A stretch of DNA of 64,000 bases from Odontesthes bonariensis (lineage: Eukaryota; Chordata; Actinopteri; Atheriniformes; Atherinopsidae): contig NC_134515.1 of assembly GCF_027942865.1 (NCBI RefSeq), positions 30,928,449-30,992,448 on the forward strand, read 5' to 3'. Both the position numbers and the translations under genes were made by a program. Under the pieces are notes generated by a model. That model was not told the DNA's origin, made no database searches, and saw only the letters and a program-made list of their open reading frames with translations. Positions 1 to 12,500 of the stretch are shown piece after piece (within the stretch, counting starts at the first letter, position 1; each line of letters opens with the position of its first letter).

Positions 1-1559
1 CGGTCTGAACAAAGCAGAGACTGAGTTGGACACTGGAGCAGGCGGATTGGCAGCAGGTGCTTCTCCTGCAGACCGTGGAAGACGATGCACATTCGGGTTT
101 GACGCAAGGTCCGATGTGGGGCCGTGTGGGTGGAGTCAGAGCAACTGACTGCAGAACGTAAAAACATCCGAGAAGCTGGAACCAACGGCTCTTGAGAGGT
201 AGTTGGTCTGGTGGGGGACATAGCAGAAGAGGCTGCAGAAGGTTGCTGGCTGAGTACAAGCAAGTCATACTCAAATGGAGGCTCATCATCAGAAGGTGGC
301 CCTTCCCGAGGTGGTGAGCGATGGGAAGACTCTCCACCGGGCGAGTCCGCCTCTATGACAGCCTTCAACATAGTGCGGTGGACCTGTCTGGTTTTGGTCT
401 CATCATCCACTGGCCCAATGGTGTACACCGAACCATCCTCCTTGGGTATCCTCCGCACTCTGTACCTCACCGAGCTCCACCGATAACGGGTCTTATGAGG
501 CCCTCTTGCACTAAAGTCATGCAAGTACACCAGCTGCCCTTCACTCAGTGGCAGACCTTTAACATGCTGGTCATGGACCCGCTTCTGCCGATCTGCAGCC
601 TGTTTCAAGTGCTCTCTGGCACCATCAAAGGCTACCTGCAAACGGACTTGGTGCTCTTGAACCCACTCATGAATAGAGCCACCAACAGGGCTCTCAACTC
701 TGCCCAACAAGAAGTCAATCGGCAGCCTTGGCTCCTGCCCGAACATCAGGAAAAACGGCGACTCTCCGGTTGACTGATGGGGGGTGGTGTTATAACAGTA
801 CAGGACATGAGGCAGGCACACGTGCCAATCCCGTTTTCGGGACGCAGGCAGAGTGCGCAGCAAGTTGTGGAGCGTCCGATTGAACTGCTCACACTGACCA
901 TTCCCTTCAGGGTGGTATGGGGTGGTGCGTGATTTTATAATCCCATACAAATTACACAACTGCTGAATGAGAGAACTTTCAAAATTCCAACCCTGGTCCG
1001 AGTGCAACCGAGCGGGGACACCAAACTTATAGAACCACTCTGATACCAAAACCCTGGCCAATGTGGCGGCACGCTGGTCCTGAGTAGGGACAGCCACAGT
1101 GTACTTACTAAAGATGTCAGTAAGCACCAGGACGTTCTCTACACCATTCTGGGTTGGTTCTAGAGTAGTGTAGTCAATGGCAAGGATTTCATTAGGGCGG
1201 GAAGCCAAAAGATGCCCCATAAAGCCATGAGCTTTTGGATGTACATCTTTGGCCACCTGACACCGCTCACACTTCCGACACCATTGAGCCACATCAGAGG
1301 ACATGCCAGGCCAATAGCATCGAGAACGAAGTAGTGCCAGTGTTTGCTCCACACCCTGGTGACCATGCTCCTGGTGGACTTGGGTCAAGATCTCACTCGT
1401 CAGTGCACTGGGCAACAATAGCTGAAACAACGATTCAGCACCATCTGGGCGGAACACTCTGCGGTACAAAACCCCATCTTCTTCCACCAAGCGGTCCCAC
1501 TCCCGCAACAGAATCAGCGTGGACTGAGACAACTGACTCCGCTCCTCACGGCTGGGACA
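1..1559 (-). pseudogene. Integrase region of Pol (HHCC plus DDE), open to window edge
   Basis: In the same frame as the RNase H, and after two TAG stops, the reverse strand stays open to position 1. An N-terminal HHCC zinc-binding module lies at about 1375-1255 (HQEHGH then CRKCERC). The catalytic acidic residues of the DDE core are visible in the blocks AIDYTTLE (about 1180), LHSDQG (about 1010) and PYHPEGNGQCEQFNR (about 920). A chromodomain-like or tail region follows but I cannot classify it. The integrase itself shows no stop inside the window, in contrast with the RT. Its termination and the 3' LTR lie outside the window. Confidence 0.85.
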
Positions 1560-1589
1560 CTACTGTTCAGGCCAAAATCTCAACAGTTC

Positions 1590-4131
1590 CTATATCACAG
1601 GATCAATCTGTTGAAAGAGGCAAAGCTCAGAAGGGGTATGCTGTGGCATAGCCGCAATAGCAGCTTGAGTAGCATCTGCCTTTCTCAAGCCCAAAGCTTC
1701 CTGCAAAGACCTAGGCACAGCAGTGCCTGGAAGCATCATCTTGACATCTTGGGGGCAAGATGGATACTGGCGAGAAAGAGCATCGGCATTGGCGTTACTC
1801 CTCCCTGACCGATACTTGATCTCAAAATCGAAAGAGGCTAGCTGGGGTGCCCACCTCTGTTCAGTGGCCGCCAGCCTAGCCGTAGACAGATGGCTAAGGG
1901 GGTTGTTGTCGGTGTACACGACACACTTATTGCCCAACAAATAGTCCCTAAATTTTTCTGTCATGGCCCACTCAAGGGCCAAGAACTCGAGCTTCATGGA
2001 GCTATAATTCACCATATTCCTCTCGGTAGGCCTCAGGCCCCGGCTAGCAAATGTAATTGGTCTCACCTTGCCTGCCTGCACCTGAGAAAGGACCGCTCCC
2101 AGGCCACCATGGCTGGCATCAACCTCCAAGATGAACGGGAGAGTAAAGTCTGCATAAGCCAACACGGGTGCTGTCGTGAACATGGCTTTTGGTGTCTCAA
2201 AGCTCTGCTGACACTCCTCAGTCCAGCACGTGAGAAGCTGTCGATCAGTTTTCTTCCCAGTCTTGGGGCCGCCACACATAGCTAAAGCTTTGTGCAGAGG
2301 GGCCGCCAACTTGGCGAATCCCTCCACAAACCGCAGGTAGTAACTGGTGAAACCAAAAAAATTTTGAAGCTCTGTCGCAGAAGTGGGAATCGGCCAATTG
2401 GCAACCACTTCAACCTTGCCCGGATCGGTGGAGACACCGTCAGCCGAAATCACATGGCCCAAGTAATGCGCTTCCCTTTGGAAGAAAGAGCACTTGCTGA
2501 GCTTGGCTTTAAGCCCCTCATGTTGAAGCCGCTCCAGCACAACTTTCAGTCTCTCCAGATGCTTTCCTACAGTGGAGGAGAACACCACAATGTCATTGAG
2601 GTACAACAACAACGACTGGCACTGTTGGTCCCCAAAGATGCATTGCATAAGCCTCTGGAAAGTGCTGGGAGCATTACAGAGGCCAAAGGGCATCCTGTTC
2701 CACTCGAACAACCCAAAAGGGGTACAGAAGGCGGTCTTTGGCCTATCTGCCTCGGTGACTGGCACCTGGTTATAACCACTGGCCAACTCCAGGGTCGAGA
2801 ACCAACACACACCTGACAATGCATCTAGGGACTTCTCTATGCGTGGTAGAGGAAAAGCATCTTTTCAAGTCTTGCTGTTGAGCTGTCTATAGTCAACACA
2901 CATACGCAGGCTACCATCCTTTTTCCGTACCAGCACAATAGGGGACGCATAAGGACTGCTACTCTCACGAATAACGTGCGAGGAGAGCAGCTGACTGATG
3001 TGTTCCTTCACAACCTCATATTCTGAGGGTGGAATACGCCGATAACGTTGTTTCACGGGGGTATCATCCACCAAAGGGATGTCGTGAGATATGAGGTTAG
3101 TACAACCCAAATCGGTGTCATGGGTAGAAAAGACTGAAGAGTATTGCCCAAGCAATGCTCTCGCCTGACCCTGTTCCTCCACAGACAACGGAGAAAGGTC
3201 AACGCTCTCCACCTGCTGCTGCACACTAGGAGAAGCCGTCTGAGAAGACATAGTAGCCATAGCTGATGGTACCTCAGTGACCCCTGGAGGAAGGCTAACC
3301 ACATTCACAAAATCCAGTGTACCAACAGCAACAGCAGTACGTGGGTGCAAAACAACATCATTGCAGCCAACATTAAGGAAAGGTACATAGGCAGTGCCTC
3401 TAATGACACGAACCAAAGCAGGGGAAGCCAGTGACCCAGCGGGCAAGCCGGCATCTAGAGGCTCAAACTGGACTGTACAACCTGAGAACCGTTCGGAACA
3501 GGTGACAGCCACAATTTTCATCACACCACCAGGAATCTGCCAGCCTCTCCTGCCCCTGACCCTCACTGCCCCAGGCCCATCCTCATGGGCTGGAGCTTTA
3601 GCATGATGGCACTGTTGCAGTGCTTGCACAACTGGTTTGGGAGCCTCAGAGATGCAGACATGAGAGAACAAAGCTACACCATGCTGTCCGAAAAGCTCCT
3701 GGTAACATTTAAGGATTACGTTCATCCCTAAAACACCAGGCACCTGAGAAGGCACACCACCAGGGGGATCCCTCACAATCAAAACACCACAGTGGGGCAT
3801 CAGTTTACCACAAAGCTGCACATCAAGCTCCAGGTACCCGAGGTATGGAATAGTTAGCCCATTGGCAGCTCTAAGCTCCAACCAGTGACACAAACGGAGG
3901 CGCTCCTGACCCCAAGGCTCGAGATGCTGGCAGAAGAAGCTCTCAGAAACTGTAGACACCATAGAGCCAGTGTCTACCAGACAAGGAACCCTCATGCCAC
4001 CCATGTTCAACTCCAAATGGGGACAAGATGAAATCAACTCAGAACCCTCCACATTACGTGAAGCAACTTGTGAGCCAGTAACGGCCCCACCCAAACTGTG
4101 GCTCTGCAGTTCGGTGGGCACTAGTTTTCCG
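1590..4131 (-). pseudogene. Pol: aspartic protease, reverse transcriptase, RNase H (disrupted)
   Basis: The protease active site reads LVDTGS near 3990-3975, in the usual setting for retropepsins. RT begins with the YASPIVLVRKKDGSLR and DYRQLN blocks near 2960-2875. A TGA stop interrupts the frame at about 2864, directly after the DYRQLN block. RT then resumes through a strong GYNQVPV ... TPFG ... MPFGLCNAPSTFQ series (2800-2660). The catalytic box, normally YxDD, reads YLND near 2605, so the first catalytic Asp is Asn. RNase H starts near 2180 with EVDAS and includes YTDNNPLSHL. The frame ends at a TAG at 1590, and a second TAG lies at 1560. These breaks make a dead copy; I infer loss of function from the active-site change and the stops. 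Confidence 0.9.
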
Positions 4132-4684
4132 ACGTTGGAGAACGAGGATGCCGACCAGCATTCAAAGGGGCTCGTGAAGGGAACTGTGAGCGGGATGGGA
4201 CACGCACCCCGTCACACTCGTGTGCAAAATGCCCAGGCTGATTGCAACGTCGGCATATTAAGGGTCCAGACCGTGGTGGACGACGGTACTGATGGGAGCT
4301 CTGCAGCTGAGCAATGCTTCCCATAAGCTGGCTAAGCTGCTCTTGTTGACGCTCCAACATGGCCCGCATCTCAGACATGGATGAATCAGCAGCCTGGACG
4401 CCACCATGAACACCATACTGGACACCATACACTGAGGGGACTGATTGACTACGACCTCTTGCCCCGCCAGGCGAACCCTCACGCTCCCAGCGGATTGCCT
4501 CGCACCTCACTTCCAGCAACGTACAGTCAGGATGGCCACTCAAATACTGCTTCAATTCACGGCGCAAAGAGCTATTAACAACATGCTCAACAAACTGGTC
4601 TCTCAAAAGAACCCCGGCATTTGGCATGCCAGCAGGAGCACACTGCTTCACCCTCTCCATGAGGCCCTCATTGATTGGCTGCAA
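4121..4684 (-). pseudogene. Gag fragment (capsid C-terminal part plus CCHC zinc knuckle)
   Basis: The open stretch encodes 187 residues. The first half resembles the C-terminal capsid region of Ty3/gypsy Gag. A coiled, Met/Gln-rich segment follows, then one CCHC knuckle (CRRCNQPGHFAHEC, about residues 144-157) that would bind element RNA. The frame is closed just upstream, so the N-terminal half of Gag is missing. The stop lies within the start of pol, which is read in the -1 frame, as expected for gag-pol overlap in many Ty3/gypsy elements. The retrotransposon class is secure; the exact family is not. Confidence 0.85.
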
Positions 4685-4735
4685 TCAGCACTCATGGCAA
4701 GCAGCTGTAACATAGAGCAGCAGGTCTATGCTGCT

Positions 4736-5200
4736 ACACATAGACCCATGAGAAAAGAAATGTTTTTAACCTGGATTTAAAAATGTCTACATTTGGTGAA
4801 AGTTTAATCTCCACTGGCAGTTTGTTCCACTTGTTTGCAGCATAACAGCTAAATGCTGCTTCTCCATGTTTAGTCTGGACTCTGAACTGGACTAGCTGAC
4901 CTGAGTCCTTGGATCTAAGAGCTCTGCTGGGTTTATATTCTCTGAACATATCACAGATATATATTTTGGGCCTAAACCGTTCTGGGATTTGTAAACCACC
5001 AGCAGGCTTTTAAAATCTATTCTGTGACTGACTGGAAGCCAGAGTAAAGATTTTAAAACTGGTGTGATGTGTTCAGATCTCTTAGTCCTGGTTAAAACTC
5101 TAGCAGCAGCGTTCTAGATGAGCTGCAGATGTTTAATGCTCTATTTGGGAAGACCAGTTAAAAGAGCATTACAGTTCTACTGGAGATGAATGTAATAGGG
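4736..5200 (-). mobile_element. LINE 3' fragment (C-terminal domain after RT)
   Basis: The reverse strand encodes a fragment with RALRS, WNKLPVEI and FKSRLKTFLF. This C-terminal motif set follows the RT domain in L2/CR1-like fish LINEs. There is no RT palm, so it is a 5'-truncated copy. It abuts the broken Gag end of the gypsy element. The right boundary is approximate. Confidence 0.7.
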
Positions 5201-6370
5201 TCATGTTGCCCAGCAACAAGAATGTGGATCACATTGCTATCCTGCCTTCATCTTTCCTCTAAATAGGTAAACAGAGACAAATTAAATCTAAATGAAAGAA
5301 AACTAACCCAGACTGAGATTATCATATTTGGACAGAACTTACAATATACATAAGATATATGAAATAAAAAGAACAAACTGCTTTATATTCTTACCGCAAT
5401 ACAGTGGAAGTGTTTATGTCTCAAAGCCTGAGAGTAAGGAGCGCTTAGTGCACAGGGTAGCAACATAGAACTTGGAGCTGAAAATTTGTTCTAATTTGCA
5501 CTTTTTAATTCCTACAAGAGCTAATAATGTGAGATGGGTGAATTGATACAAAAAAACACAATTGGAACACAAAACACAATTTTCTGACAGCAAAGGGGCA
5601 TGTGAATGGTTAAGTACTGTTTCACTGTACAGTGAAACCTAAACATGTACCCTGAACTTGGACGAGCCCCCAAGGAGAAACATACCTGATCATCACAACA
5701 TCACAGACGGTGTCTGAGGTCTGCAAAAGGATAAACCAAAATAGTTTCAGAAGCTGGTATGACGAAAATATGATTTGAAAATCTTTGAATAGATAAAGAG
5801 ATTATTTAATAAAGAGAACACTTTTTCTCACACAAACCTGGGGATAGAAATATTCCAGGAAACCTGCAGGGGCAGAGGGAGGGGTTGGTTTCAATTTACA
5901 TATGCAAATTCTGAATCCAAATGTCCTGAAAAGAGTTTGAAAAAAAGTTGGGAAATACAAGTCACTATCACAGTATAACCTTCTAAGGATTTGTTTTGTC
6001 CAAAAAAAAGAGTAATTGAAAATAAATGTCATTAAATGAAAATAGCCCAGATATTGCTATCATGAAAACTTTTTACTCGAATATGAAATAAATAGAAAAT
6101 GAATTGGTTAAACAAAAATCTAAATTGGTGCCAATTAACTATTAAAAATCGCTTGTTTCAGCTATACAAACTATTTGTTTTCTTAATCTATATAAAAAAA
6201 AGTTGTCTTATACAAACTCTTGTTTGTATGTTTCAGCTGGCAAATTGAGTAACTTGAGTAAATGATTTTGCACATACCTTCCCTTTCATCTTCATATTTT
6301 ACCTTGCAGTAAAACCAGACTACAGGCTCAGTAGTATTTTGGTCAATGATTTTTGTTTACTGTGAGGATG
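5201..6370. other. AT-rich intergenic DNA upstream of sarnp
   Basis: I see no coding homology, no repeat ends and no RNA gene here. The sequence is AT-rich with short homopolymer runs. Confidence 0.5.
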
Positions 6371-6373
6371 TGG

Positions 6374-6384
6374 TTTTGGCGGGA
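6374..6384 (+). promoter_or_regulatory. E2F-like site in the sarnp promoter
   Basis: TTTTGGCGGGA matches the E2F-type TTTSGCGC/TTTGGCGGGA pattern and lies 125 bp upstream of the sarnp ATG, followed by GC-rich sequence (GGGGGCGC near 6413). This is a pattern match only. Confidence 0.4.
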
Positions 6385-6508
6385 CGTCTGCAGGGTGTCA
6401 TTCTAGGCGTTAGGGGGCGCTGTGACAAAACGAGTAAAGCGAGTGTAGGAGTTCAGAAGGAGATCATCTCCAGTTTGATTGGAGGAAGTAATACATCAAC
6501 AAAGAAAG

Positions 6509-9500
6509 ATGGCCGAAGTGGTAGAACTGCAGAAATTGAAGGTTGGTAGAGCCATAAAATATGTACATTAATTTTATTTGGTGGTTCATTCGTGAAGACC
6601 GGCTTTGACTGGTGATAATTTTAGAACCGCAAGGTGAAATAACGGACGACTAAATGGTTCGAAAAACGAAATGTATTCTCCGGTTGTGAAAGCTGGGGAA
6701 AAAAAACCCGGCATGTGTTCATTGAGCAGTAGCTAATTCCAAGCTAACAGTGGGACATGTAAGGGTAGCTAAGTTAGGAACAAAGTACGGATCATATATA
6801 TATGATTAACTTAAAACAGTAACTGTTGATAGATACAATGTATCTCAGCAATTCTCTTCTGGTTTGATGAAGTAATGGTAATCGTGTGTTTGATCTAATA
6901 ACAGTCGAATATTAGCACGAGGAGATCCTGTGGTACGCTTCGGTTGCATCCACAAGCTGTCTGAAAGTAAACTGAAATAAATACTCTTATTCCAGTACAC
7001 AAGTGTACTCTTTAACTAAACATCAAATAGTTTATTAAAACTAGTCAGTATTTACCGCTGTGTCTTACTCAAAGCAGCAAGAAAGAGCGACACCAACAAT
7101 ATGTGCTTTTCTTTATATTAATAAAAGCAAATATTTTCATTAAGGCTGGCCTCCTTCAAGCGTGTTACTGCGTAATATCCACCACGGAAACGTAATATCC
7201 ACGGGTGACTTCCTGAAGTCCTTCCTCTCAGTGAGGTGCTTTTGTTGTGTGATACATTTACTCATCTCTGGTGTGGAGTTGAAGTGGTACAGTACAATAT
7301 TTGTTAGATTTCAATACTTTTACATTTTCTTTCCATCCAAACAGTACCGCACATTTGGAAAAAATAAATTGGAGATTTAATGATAATACACAGGGTCTCC
7401 ACTGACATTAAGATTTGTTGGCTAACATTCTTTTTTTCAATAGCCCCCATGAATAGTTTAATATTTGGTTGAGTCTCGGTAAAGTGTCTTTACCGATTCA
7501 ATACAATTCAGTTTTATTTATATTGCCCCAAATCACAACAACTGTCATCTCAAGACTTTGAAGTGCGTTGTGGTGACATTTGTTACCATTTGCTTCTTCC
7601 TCTCGTCCTGTTCTCGGCTCTTTCTGTTGGGCTGCAACAATACATATGTGACTGAATATTGTGACAATGAAGTATGCTAACGTTTGGATTTTGATGTGAC
7701 ACTCGCAATGTGGCATAGACCAGGACAGCTGAGCAGCGTCCTCCAGTTTTCTAACAGCTGCCGTAGCAACCAGCAACCACCGGCGCTTTTAGCTGCATGT
7801 CGCCAGTTAATGTGGACGCAGGTTAAACCGTAACCCCGGAATCTTCATGAAAACTGCTTCTGCTTCTACTGCAATAATGAAATTGAATGTGGTTTTGATT
7901 CTGGATCTCTTTCAAGATTTCAACTTCACATTTATTTTAACCAACACGAACAGACGTGTGCGCATCACTCCTGTTCTTAACTCCCTCCATTGGCTTCCTG
8001 TCCTTTATAGAATTGATTTTAAACTTTTAATGTTTGTTTTTAAAGCTCTTAACGGCCTCGCCCCATCATATTTATCTGAGCTTTTAACAGTCTGCAATCC
8101 TGGTAGAGCTCTGAGGTCAACAAATCCATTTTTGCTGGAAGTGCCCAGGTCAGAGTACAAACCCTGGGGTGACCGAGCCTTTTCCGTCGCTGCCCCCAGG
8201 CTCTGGAATAAGCTCCCCGTCAAGCTGCGTCTTATTTCTGACCCGGGCCTCTTCAGATCTAGGCTAAAAACCTACTTATTTAGGATTGCTTTTAATACCC
8301 AGTAGTATGATGACACTTTTATCTTATTTGATTTTGTTGTATTTTATTGCTTTCACTGTTCTTTTTATTGTTTTTATTTGTTTTTACTTATTCTTCTTTT
8401 TATTTATTACCTGCTGTAAAACACTTTAGTACATCGTAAGGATTGTCTGTAAAGGGCTGTAGAAATAAAATACATTTACATTTAACAACTCTACAGCAAT
8501 ATCAGTTTCCAGAAACGTGTCAGTTAGTTCTCCTACTTTACAAAGGAAGTTCACACTTTCTGCCTGTTGAATTTAAAGTGCTGCTGTTGTTTTGTTGTTG
8601 CGTTGTAGCTCGCTGAATTGAGGCAGGAGTGCGAGGCCCGAGGTCTGGATACTAAGGGAAACAAAGGAGAGCTCATCGCCCGACTCCAAGCCTATCTTGA
8701 CGAGCATGGTAAGTAGTAGCAATTTAAGCCAGTGTTTCCCAACCCTGGTCCTCAAGGCACACTACCCTGCATGTTTTTCATGTTTCCCTGCTCCAGCACA
8801 CCTGATTCAAATAATTGGGTCAGGTCTTAAAGCTCTCCAGAAGGCTGAGGACGACCCATTCATTTGAATCAGGTGTGCTGGAGCAGGGAAACATGGAAAA
8901 CAAGCAGGGCAGTGTGCCTTGAAGACCAGGGTTGGGAAACACTGATTTAAGCAGTTCAATGAAATGGAAATGGAAAGAAATGACAGATGCGTTTACTTCA
9001 GTGAAGAAGAAGAAAATGTCGGTTTTAAACAGCAGTTGTGACATTTTTTCAGTTACGCGGTCTCGGCTGACAGAGAAACTACTTCACACAGCACTTTGAA
9101 TAATTTTTTTCCTCTCATACACCAACACCAGGGGAAAGTGATCATTTGTGCGTTGTGTGAGGAAGAAACTCGAGTCAACACAACACAGAGTCTGTCTCAG
9201 TCATAGTAACGCATCTGTGAGATATTAAAACTGCGCGGCTCGTCACCTACCTATGTCCTCTGGCTTTGCTGCTGACTCATTTTTTTAAGAACTGTGCATT
9301 CAGAGCCTCTTATGACACAGCAGTCCTGTGTTAATATTGACAATAAGATTTGGAAACAGTAGGCAGAGATCTCCTTTCAACATGAAATTAGTATTCAACC
9401 AACACGTAGCTTCATCTCTGGAGCCTGTGTGGTGATAGCTTTTTGGAGAGATGCACATCTGTCTGCCTGCTCAGAAAACATTGTTCTGGATGCCTCTGTG

Positions 9501-12500
9501 AAGGTTTAAAATGGCCTTTAGTTGCCAACAATGAGGTTTAGGGAATGGAAATTGTGAGTCTTCAGCTTACTGTAACTCTTAGAAACAGTAAGGACAATTA
9601 CGCACTCTGGAATAAGTTTTGCAGAGAACACAAGTGATCGAGAGCAGCATTAGATTTTTTTTTTTTATGCAGATGGTATGATCTGATTGTCTACTCTGTT
9701 GGTGAAAATATCAATATAGATAAAAAGTTGATTCCCGCCCAGCTCAGAAATTGCAGCATGCAGTCAGAAAAGAGGCTGCTGACAAGGCTTAATGAAATAT
9801 TTCTGGATTTAATCACTCAGCCTTTGGTAAAACTTTCTAATAAATGTTTTAGTTGCATATGAGGCACAACTGTTTTTTACATGCAATCGAAATGCCGTTA
9901 CTCGTACATCCTTCTATCGTCTTCTAAGCATTCTTTAGATAAACGTGCTGGTCTCGGTCTGCCCTTCTTTTTGTCTGCTGGAAATTAATTTCTCCTATGT
10001 TTCAATCAACAGAGGAAGATGTGGACGTAGATGATGTGCTGGCAGAGGATGCAGTGGTAGTGCCATAGTTTTTTTTTTTTTCCCCCCATCATGTGCTTTT
10101 GCTTGCCCTCTCAGCCCTCCTTGAATCATTTTACAAAGAAAAATTTCTGTTTCTGTTTTCATTTTCATTAGGATTTCACTAAAGTTGAGAGTTCCGACAA
10201 CGTAAAAGAGGATAATCATACTGAAACACCTGAGAGCGAACTGTAAGTTTGTCTTCATTTAGGAAACTATTATTTTTGTGCGGTAGTTCTTGTCAGTTAA
10301 CAGAATTCTATCTTTCTTATGTATCTGCCATTGTTAGACATAAGTGCATTGTACTTATGAAGAATGTTAGGAAACCAACAATGGAAGGAACAAAAAGTCT
10401 GACACTGAATTTTATTTATTTATTTTTTCTTTTCTTTTTAATGAATGTTATTTTTAGACATTTGTGACAGAGCTCTCCTTCGCATCTCAGTCATGGCAAA
10501 TAACTCTTCAGTAGTTATGTAGTGAATATAAATGATAGAATTTTAGTTTGACAGTTTTTGGAAATACGCTGTTAATCTGAAAATAATGTGCGTTACTCAC
10601 ATGGTTGTTCATTAACCACCTCGAGCAACTAGAAGCAAGGCGATGAGCTCAGCTGGGCACAGAAAGTTGACACAGAGAGAAGGTAATCTGGCCAACTAAA
10701 AGAAAGCAAGAAAACCTCACAGCAAATCAATGTTTTCAATATTTTGTGCCCTCCAACCACTCGTCAGTATGCTTTAATTTTTCTGATTCTAGATTTGGTG
10801 GTAAAAGTTGAAGTTTGATTTTTTTTTTTTTTTTTTTTTTTTTTTACGATGCGCTGTAACTTATTTGATGGAAGAATAGAAAATCAGGCTGAAATGGGCC
10901 AAAACAATTTCTCTGCTGGGATTTCCTGTGGTCGCATGAGGTTGCCAACCATCAGGAAATCATTGACGGATTTTCACATGTGAAATACGTGATTTGATAA
11001 AGTGTCCAACCTGCTCAACACCACAGATCATATCCTGTTTTTAACCATTTGTTTCTTTCATTTTCTGCTTTCAGCCCTGCTGAGAAGAATGTGGTGAAAA
11101 TAGCTCCTCCATTATCTGCCACTGAGGTATGTATGGCATCGTTTCACCCACTAATAACAAGCATGGGGATTACTTGGGAGCAGTGATAATCTAAAATGTT
11201 CGGATTAAGTGTAAACGTATGTGCGAGCTAAACAACAACTAGTATTCATGGTAGTGGTCCTCACCAAAGTTTTGGATGTCCAGGACTGTTTGTGGGATTG
11301 TTGAATGTGTGATGTATCTACGTTATGGACTGCATTTCTTTCCCTTTTTTTAATGTTTTCTTTATTAACCCCTGCTTTACGCACTGCTCGTCATGACTGT
11401 TTGAACATGGATATAATGTTCGGACGTTTAAAGTCTACCTTTCGTTGAGCAGAGACTACAGAAGAGAGCTGAACGTTTCAACATGCCAGCAACGAGTGAA
11501 AGCAAGAAGGCGATACGGGCAGCAAGGCAAGGCTTAACTCCACTCCTGAGTTTCTTTTAATAATATGGATTCTGTTTTGATAGCTGTGACCATCATTTAT
11601 TCCAATAACAACATTAGATTCACTGGCAAATTTGTGAGACTGCAGGTGATTTGTAGTCACTGAGAACAGAAAATGAACGGTAAAATATTGATATTTTAAG
11701 TACTGCTACTGTTAACAACCAAAGTATCAGGTTTCAGCTTGTTTTCTAACCTTATGAAGCAGCTAAATTCTCTGTAGATTCGCAAGATCATGAGAAAAAG
11801 AATCTTGCCAGGCTCTAATCCATCAGCTTGTGGCTGACCAATCAGCATGCTGTACTAGTAGCCAAGGCGCGGTTGCATGGGTGACAGTCAACAATGAGCG
11901 TTCCTCATCATTGACTGGTTCCAGGTGGTCCCGCTTAGATTTTGATCGACAGATCCCTCAGGACACCCAAGTTATAGCAAAGTCGAATCGTCCTTTAATT
12001 AAATCTAAATATTGATGTTAAAATTTCTGATGCCCCCCCCCAGGTTTGGTTCACCGAGTGATGCTTCAAGTCCTTCTCCGGGTATGTTATCACTGCACGT
12101 CTCACTGAGATTCTTTATGTATTTTTAATGCTTCTTACACTCCCTGCTGCAATGCTTTTATTTTATGTGTAGCACTTTGAATTGTTTTGTACATGAAATG
12201 TGCTATACAAATAAATTTGATTTGATTTGAGGTTTATATTAAACACACATCTATTGAAGAAATTAAAAAGAAGAAGAAAAAAATATGTGTTTATGGTTTA
12301 GTGTTCATGCGGATATTCTTCTCATGTGTTGATTGTTTTAACAGCTTCTGTTGAGATGTATTACCACAGGAACTGATGTATAAAGTGGCTCTGCTAGTAA
12401 CTCTAATGTTGGTTATAGAAGATATATTTGTCTTCGTTAATGTCTTATTTGATAATCATACTGATGAGATTGTTAGAGTTCTAAGTGATCTTAACTCACT

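Larger units (their letters stand above)
1..4735 (-). mobile_element. Ty3/gypsy LTR retrotransposon, degraded, right edge truncated, left edge outside window
   Basis: Read on the reverse strand, the order is Gag with a zinc knuckle, aspartic protease, reverse transcriptase, RNase H, then an HHCC/DDE integrase. That order is diagnostic of Ty3/gypsy. No LTR is visible: the 5' side ends inside Gag near 4735, where a LINE fragment begins, and the integrase side runs off position 1. Pol carries three in-frame stops and a changed RT active-site residue, so this copy is not functional as read. The nearest host gene, sarnp, starts 1.8 kb to the right on the opposite strand. Confidence 0.93.

Noticed and set aside
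1235-1651. Forward-strand open frame over the gypsy integrase
   Set aside because: It is antisense to the clear HHCC integrase module and shows no homology.
2292-2816. Forward-strand frame of 174 residues over RT
   Set aside because: Antisense shadow of the reverse-strand reverse transcriptase.
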